Below are positions 26,765 through 32,286 of a stretch of 32,286 bases of DNA, piece after piece. Each line of letters begins with the position of its first letter. The stretch's first letter is position 1. The position numbers were made by a program, and so were the translations under genes. The DNA is from Eubacteriales Family XIII. Incertae Sedis bacterium (GTDB taxonomy: Bacteria; Bacillota; Clostridia; Peptostreptococcales; Anaerovoracaceae). The notes under the pieces were generated by a model. It did no database searches. It was not told where the DNA came from and was given only the letters and a program-made list of their open reading frames with translations. Location of the stretch: the NCBI GenBank assembly GCA_031290135.1, contig JAITOE010000080.1, forward strand, positions 1 through 32,286, written 5' to 3'.

Positions 26765-27910
26765 TCAAACAAACTTAACAAAAACGCGGTTTGACACGTC
26801 AATGCCTTTCGGCGTGAGCCGCAGCATCCCCCCGCTAAGCTCCACGAGCCCGTCCCGCTGCATGTCCGTTATCTCGCCTTCGAAACGGTCAAAGATATCT
26901 TCCTGAAACTCCAGAAAAAACTCTTCCAAGGAAATGCCTTCCATTTTCCGCAGCCCCAAAAAAATAAACTCCGAAATTTCTTCTTCCAAAGAGTTGGCGT
27001 GTTCCCAGACGGTGATCGTCTCTCCCTCTCCCTCTTCCACGGCCTGGATGTAGCCGTCCAGATCCTCCTGATTGGAAAAACGGTTCCCGTCCACATAGGA
27101 GTGGGCGCCCAGGCCCAGGCCCAGATATTCAGCCAAAGACCAGTATTTCAGGTTGTGGCAGCATTGAAATCCCGGTTTTGCGGCATTGGAAATTTCATAA
27201 TGCGTATAGCCGGCGTCTTTTAAGAACCGGACGGCGTGATGGTACATGGCCCGGTCGGTCTCTTCGTCCACGACCGTATGGGCGCCGCTGTGTACGGCAT
27301 CCCAAAGCGGCGTCCCTTCTTCCAGCTGAAGGCTGTAAAACGAGATATGCTCCGGACGCAGGCTGACGGCCTCCGCCAGCGTGTCGCGCCACCCCGCCAG
27401 CGTCTGGCCGGGGAATGCGAACATCAGGTCGAGGTTGATGTTGTCAAAGCCCGTGTTCCGGGCAAGCTGGTAATTTTCCAGAAACATCTCCTTGGTATGG
27501 ATGCGCCCGAGCGTCTTGAGATGCGCGTTGTCTAAAGACTGCAGTCCGATGCTCAGACGGTTCGCGCCATAAAACAGGCACGTTTCCAGCTTGCCTTTGT
27601 CCAAGGTTCCGGGATTGGCCTCTATGGTGATTTCACAGCCCCTGAGCATGCGAAAAGAACGCGTCAGGCCTGTCAGGATACGCGCAAGCTGTTCCGCCGA
27701 AAGCGCGGTGGGCGTGCCGCCTCCGATAAAAATAGAGTTTACATAAAAAAAACCGCCGTAAAAATCCCCTTGCTCCTCTATTTCCTTGAGCAGCGCCGAA
27801 ACATAAGCTTCCATGGCTGCCTCTTCCTGTTTTTCAAAGGACCGGAAGTCACAGTAGGAGCATTTTTGGATGCAGAACGGGATGTGTATGTATAAACCGA
27901 TTGTTCTCAT
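26765..27910 (-). CDS. hemW: Radical SAM family heme chaperone HemW
   Basis: [48 protein letters not shown]. Confidence 0.93.
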   Translation of the reverse strand: MRTIGLYIHIPFCIQKCSYCDFRSFEKQEEAAMEAYVSALLKEIEEQGDFYGGFFYVNSIFIGGGTPTALSAEQLARILTGLTRSFRMLRGCEITIEANPGTLDKGKLETCLFYGANRLSIGLQSLDNAHLKTLGRIHTKEMFLENYQLARNTGFDNINLDLMFAFPGQTLAGWRDTLAEAVSLRPEHISFYSLQLEEGTPLWDAVHSGAHTVVDEETDRAMYHHAVRFLKDAGYTHYEISNAAKPGFQCCHNLKYWSLAEYLGLGLGAHSYVDGNRFSNQEDLDGYIQAVEEGEGETITVWEHANSLEEEISEFIFLGLRKMEGISLEEFFLEFQEDIFDRFEGEITDMQRDGLVELSGGMLRLTPKGIDVSNRVFVKFV

Positions 27911-29712
27911 TTGTTTTCGTCGTATTTAAGGACTGCCGTAAACGCTTCCTGGGGCACTTCGACCGAGCCGAATTGCCTCATGCGCTTCTTGCCTTCCTTT
28001 TGCTTCTCCAGCAGCTTTCTTTTGCGCGAGATGTCGCCGCCGTAGCATTTGGCGGTCACGTCCTTGCGGAACGCACCCACGGTCTCGCGAGCGATAACTT
28101 TTTGTCCGATCGTCGCCTGGATGGGAATCTCAAACTGGTGACGCGGTATGATTTCTTTCAGTTTTTCGCAGACGAAGCGCCCGCGGGCATAAGCTTTGGA
28201 CTCATGCACCATCATGGAAAACGCATCCACCAGATCTCGGTTCAGGAGGATGTCCATCTTCACGATGTTTGACCTTTCATAACGGATAAACTCATAATCC
28301 AAGGAGCCGTAGCCCCGCGTTCTGGACTTCAGGGCGTCGAAAAAATCGTATATCACCTCATTCAAGGGGATTTCGTAGTGCAGGTTCACGCGGATCTCCG
28401 TGATGTACTCCATATGCAGCATCTTCCCGCGCCGCTCCTGACAGAGTTCCATGATGGCGCCCACGTAATCTTTCGGTATGATGATATCCGCCTTTACGAT
28501 AGGCTCCTCTATGTAGGCGATGAAGGTCGGATCCGGCAGGTTGGACGGGTTTTGGATCATCTCTTCGGATCCTTCGTTCATAACCACCTTGTAAATGACG
28601 CTCGGCGAGGTGGTGATGACCGCCAGGTCGAATTCCCGTTCCAGCCGTTCCACGATGATCTCCATGTGGAGCAGGCCCAGAAAGCCGCAGCGGAATCCGA
28701 AGCCCAGGGCGGTGGAGGTTTCCGGCTCAAAATGGAACGCCGCGTCGTTCACCTGGAGCTTTTCCAGCGCGTCCTTGACGCTTTCATACTTCTCCCCGTC
28801 CGCCGGATAGATGCCACAGTACACCATGGGCTGCACCCGCTTGTAACCCGGCAGCGCCTCCTGCGCCGGCGCGCTGTCCAGCGTGATGGTGTCGCCCACC
28901 CGCGCGTCTGCGACCTGCTTGATGCTGGCGCAGATATAGCCCACTTCCCCGGCGGAAAGCTGTTCCCCCGGCATGGGACCCGGCGTGCAGACGCCTACCT
29001 CCGTGACCTCGTATTTCTTCTTCGTGCTCATAAGCCGGATGATGTCGCCCCTGCTGACAGATCCGTCGATCACCCGCGTATAGATGACCACGCCTTTGAA
29101 ATTGTCGTAATACGAGTCAAAAATCAAGGCTTTCAGCTGGCCGCCCGGCTTCCCGTCCGGCGGCGGCACGCGGGCGACCACGGCTTCCAGCACGTCTTCG
29201 ATGCCAATCCCTTCTTTCGCGGAGATCAGCGGCGCGTCCGCGGTGTCCAGCCCCAGCAGATCCTCTATCTCCGCCCGCGTCCCGTCCGGGTTGGCGCTGG
29301 GCAGGTCGATTTTGTTCAGCACCGGGATGATTTCCAGGTCTTCGTCGAGGGCCAGATAGACGTTCGCCAGGGTCTGCGCCTCCACGCCCTGGGTGGCGTC
29401 CACCACGAGGATCGCCCCCTCGCAGGCCGCCAGGCTTCTGGAAACCTCATAGGTGAAATCCACGTGTCCCGGCGTGTCGATGAGGTTCAGCACGTAGGTG
29501 CGGCCGTCCGCCGCCTCGTAAGAAAGCCTTGTGGTCTGCAGCTTGATGGTGATCCCGCGTTCCCGCTCCAGTTCCATGTTGTCTAAGAATTGTTCTTTCA
29601 TGTCGCGCCGCGCCACGAGGCCCGTTTTTTCTATGAGTCGGTCCGCCAAGGTTGACTTTCCGTGGTCAATGTGCGCGATAATGCAAAAATTTCTGATATA
29701 CCGTTGTTCCAT
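27907..29712 (-). CDS. lepA: Translation elongation factor 4
   Basis: [64 protein letters not shown]; LepA-specific C-terminus. Confidence 0.97.
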   Translation of the reverse strand: MEQRYIRNFCIIAHIDHGKSTLADRLIEKTGLVARRDMKEQFLDNMELERERGITIKLQTTRLSYEAADGRTYVLNLIDTPGHVDFTYEVSRSLAACEGAILVVDATQGVEAQTLANVYLALDEDLEIIPVLNKIDLPSANPDGTRAEIEDLLGLDTADAPLISAKEGIGIEDVLEAVVARVPPPDGKPGGQLKALIFDSYYDNFKGVVIYTRVIDGSVSRGDIIRLMSTKKKYEVTEVGVCTPGPMPGEQLSAGEVGYICASIKQVADARVGDTITLDSAPAQEALPGYKRVQPMVYCGIYPADGEKYESVKDALEKLQVNDAAFHFEPETSTALGFGFRCGFLGLLHMEIIVERLEREFDLAVITTSPSVIYKVVMNEGSEEMIQNPSNLPDPTFIAYIEEPIVKADIIIPKDYVGAIMELCQERRGKMLHMEYITEIRVNLHYEIPLNEVIYDFFDALKSRTRGYGSLDYEFIRYERSNIVKMDILLNRDLVDAFSMMVHESKAYARGRFVCEKLKEIIPRHQFEIPIQATIGQKVIARETVGAFRKDVTAKCYGGDISRKRKLLEKQKEGKKRMRQFGSVEVPQEAFTAVLKYDENK

Positions 29713-29715
29713 GCT

Positions 29716-32286
29716 TTAAAATACCCCGCAGAGGGTTTCCCCCGTTCTGATGTCGGTAACAATTTTGAGTCCTTTTTCCGTAACTTCATATACCCGGACG
29801 ATTTCCGCCAGTTCCTCCGCTTCCGGTTCGCCGCATATCCTGCGTGTCAGGTTCTCCGCGTCCCCGAAAAAATCCGGGTCGTAATATAACGTCGTATGCT
29901 TGTTTTCAAATATTGAAACGTAGAATATGTCCGTTTCCACGAGATCCTGGAAAAAGTGGCTGCCGAAGGAAAGCTCCGGCAAATAGCCCGCCCCCTCGTA
30001 TGCCACCTCGCAGGCGACGTTCATGTTGCTGATTTCCGCGAATTTCACGGGAACCCCCAGCTCCGGCGACGTGGTGCCGATCCGCCCCGGCGACAGCAGC
30101 ATGATCACCTTGCCCATGTCCCTGTAATATTGGTTGATTTCGCCTATCAGCCGCGCAACCGCCGGTTTTTTATGGTAGGGGTATTCATAATAGCTGCGGG
30201 GATCCACGCGGATCACCACGTCGATGGGCTGGAAATAAGCGCCGCCCATCGTCCCGCCGTTCAGATGGAAGAAGGTCTTTGCCGGGTCGATCCTGGGAAT
30301 CTCCGCCCGGATGCCGCTTCCCCCCACCTGGAGCGGGCGGCACTGGAGCAAATTGATGACAAAATCTCCATTTTTTGAAAAATTTACCGCAAATTCAACG
30401 TCCACGGGATAATTGTATTCTTCTTCGATGGCCGAAAGGATGCCCCGCATGCCGTTCACGAAATCTTCCCTTTTCAGCAGTTTATCGCAGGTCGTGAACA
30501 CGATCTTGCGTGTAAGCCCCAGTTCCTTGAGTTCCCGTTCCCGGGCGTAATCGTGTTCGATCATGAGCGTCCTGAACCATTCGCTCATCTTGTCCTGCAC
30601 CGCCTGTATCTCCAGCGTTGCCAATGAATTCGTCGCGAATTCCAGGACATCCACCTTGTGCTGCGCGAATTTCGAGATGCCCTCGCCGCTGTTGGGACGC
30701 AGCTCCGGCTTGTCCAAGGCGGCGATCCGCGGATAATCCCCGTCCGTCCGGTCAACCGCCCGCGTTCCCAGTCCCATGACGATGCGGATCATGCCCTGCT
30801 CCGGGTCGATGTCCTGGCTCCACCGGTAGGAGTTGTACGAATACGCCACGCCCGCCGCCGCCGGCATATAGAAATCTTTGAACAGGGAGCCTGAAACCCG
30901 CTGGACCAGAAGCGCCATCTGCTCTTCCCTGTCCGACAGGCCGCGCTGCAGCCTGTATTCCAGCACGGATTCGTCCATCGTGCTGGCGTACACGGTTCTT
31001 ACCGCGTCCTCAAAGGCGACGAGCCTCTCGTCCAGCGTCCCCACGTTGACGCAGAAAACCGATTCGTATTTTCCCGCGAAGGCATTGCCGAAACCGTCCT
31101 CCAGCAAGCTGCTGGAACGTACGATAATGGGGCTTTGGCCGTAGTATTCCAGCATTCTGCGAAACTGCTCCCGGATATTGTCGGAGAAATTTCCCTCCAT
31201 GATCTTTTCTTTCAGGATCTCCGCCACGGTGAAATAACCCCGTTTCGTCCGCTGTTTCAGTTTCAGTCCCCAGCAGTTATTTTTGACGAGGAAAGTGTAA
31301 TACAGGTTTGAGCAGATATAAAAGGAATCGTGCGGCTCCAGCAGGCGGGCGATCTCCGGCAGCCGCTTATCGACGATCATCCGGGACAGGATCATGCCGG
31401 TGGATTTTCCGCCGATGCTGCCGACGCCGATCATGCGCGCCTTGATGGCAAGGATGTCCTTCAGGTTTACATTTTTGGATGCGATGCCCAATATGCGCTC
31501 ATCGGCGCCGAAGACCAGGCGGCAGAGATCCCGGATGCCGCCGTCCGTCTGCGGCTGGCAGACGGAAACCCCGTCCGGATCCGCCCCGTCTTTTTCGGCC
31601 TTATACAGCTCCCGTTGTTTTTCCAGAAAAAAGCGTTCCCAGCTGTCTAAGCGCTGCTCGCTGTCCACATTGCCGCTCGCGCCCACGACGGAATAAAAAT
31701 TGCTGACCGCGATGCCGTTTGTCAGCGGTTCGATGCTGTCCGGGTCGTCGATGTCCACGCTATGGGGCAAAAACATGCTGAAATGATAGCGTTCCGTCAC
31801 GCGGAGGGGCAGCAGGTACATGTTTTTTTCCTGCTGGAACACGTCCAACAGGATTTGCGCGGACTCGCGGATCCGTGCCACCGCCTCAATCGAATGGAGG
31901 TTCCGGGTAAACGCGAAATACGCGACGCTCTTATGCTTCACGATGTCCGGCGCCAGGACGACAAAAAAATTGCTCATCATGAAATCCGCGATCCACGCCG
32001 ACTGCAGATCCGTCATGGAGTCGAAGATATAATGCGCCTCGCTTCCTTCTTTCTCTATGACGTCGTGGATCTGCATGACCACCATTTCAAAACCGTCGGC
32101 AAGGTTGATTTCAACGGTCTTCAGCCGGCTGTCCGGCGGAAGGACGGGGTCGTGCTTTCCATACCTGAAATATATGATATTCCTGCCGTCCTGCATGGAA
32201 CGCTGCGCGAACGGCTGCGCGAAAAAGGCGTATTCCCGGCTGTCGGAAACCTGCCACACGACGTTGTCGCTGTACCGGATGTCGTC
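29716..32286 (-). CDS. PEP/pyruvate-binding domain protein with N-terminal KaiC/RecA-like region, N-terminus beyond window
   Basis: PPDK-type PEP/pyruvate-binding motifs (GGKSTGMILSRMIV, IIVRSSSLLEDGFGNAFAGKYESVF, RIVMGLGTRAVDRTDGDYPR). In-frame codons continue to the window end (DDIRYSDNVVWQVSDS...), so 32259 is not the real start. Confidence 0.85.
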   Translation of the reverse strand, partial: DDIRYSDNVVWQVSDSREYAFFAQPFAQRSMQDGRNIIYFRYGKHDPVLPPDSRLKTVEINLADGFEMVVMQIHDVIEKEGSEAHYIFDSMTDLQSAWIADFMMSNFFVVLAPDIVKHKSVAYFAFTRNLHSIEAVARIRESAQILLDVFQQEKNMYLLPLRVTERYHFSMFLPHSVDIDDPDSIEPLTNGIAVSNFYSVVGASGNVDSEQRLDSWERFFLEKQRELYKAEKDGADPDGVSVCQPQTDGGIRDLCRLVFGADERILGIASKNVNLKDILAIKARMIGVGSIGGKSTGMILSRMIVDKRLPEIARLLEPHDSFYICSNLYYTFLVKNNCWGLKLKQRTKRGYFTVAEILKEKIMEGNFSDNIREQFRRMLEYYGQSPIIVRSSSLLEDGFGNAFAGKYESVFCVNVGTLDERLVAFEDAVRTVYASTMDESVLEYRLQRGLSDREEQMALLVQRVSGSLFKDFYMPAAAGVAYSYNSYRWSQDIDPEQGMIRIVMGLGTRAVDRTDGDYPRIAALDKPELRPNSGEGISKFAQHKVDVLEFATNSLATLEIQAVQDKMSEWFRTLMIEHDYARERELKELGLTRKIVFTTCDKLLKREDFVNGMRGILSAIEEEYNYPVDVEFAVNFSKNGDFVINLLQCRPLQVGGSGIRAEIPRIDPAKTFFHLNGGTMGGAYFQPIDVVIRVDPRSYYEYPYHKKPAVARLIGEINQYYRDMGKVIMLLSPGRIGTTSPELGVPVKFAEISNMNVACEVAYEGAGYLPELSFGSHFFQDLVETDIFYVSIFENKHTTLYYDPDFFGDAENLTRRICGEPEAEELAEIVRVYEVTEKGLKIVTDIRTGETLCGVF

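Noticed and set aside
28378-29586. 402-aa plus-strand ORF
   Set aside because: Antisense to lepA; typical GC-rich codon shadow.
1-32286. tRNA, rRNA or riboswitch genes
   Set aside because: Nothing recognised by eye; an Infernal/tRNAscan run would be needed to exclude them.

Overview
32.3-kb window from a moderately GC-rich bacterial chromosome, probably Firmicutes/Clostridia-like (inferred from gene content only). Almost all genes are on the minus strand; the first ~5.3 kb is plus-strand and visibly AT-richer.

Contents, left to right:
- Truncated DUF1016/YhcG-type nuclease remnant abutting a 1608-aa Bergerat-ATPase (sacsin/HSP90-like) + SF1 helicase protein. This is a candidate conflict/defence gene.
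- REP-associated tyrosine (Y1/HUH) transposase, an AAA ATPase and upp, with every intergenic junction occupied by a GGACAAAAGGGGACGGTTC-type palindromic/tandem repeat.
- modABC-like molybdate transporter whose ModA carries a copper-amine-oxidase-like stalk domain.
- CCA-adding enzyme, AraC regulator, and yajC-lplA-lipA.
- Deletion-scarred restriction-modification relic (XRE + C5 methyltransferase + SAM methyltransferase fragments) bounded by a 12-bp G-rich repeat.
- NSS transporter and LysR regulator.
- Catabolic operon: aldehyde dehydrogenase, SDR, amidohydrolase, class II aldolase, SSS symporter, and two unannotated tiny membrane proteins.
- IS630-like transposase scrap, hemW, lepA, and a KaiC/RecA-like + PEP/pyruvate-binding fusion that runs off the window.

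All calls come from reading the sequence and supplied translations; no database search was run.
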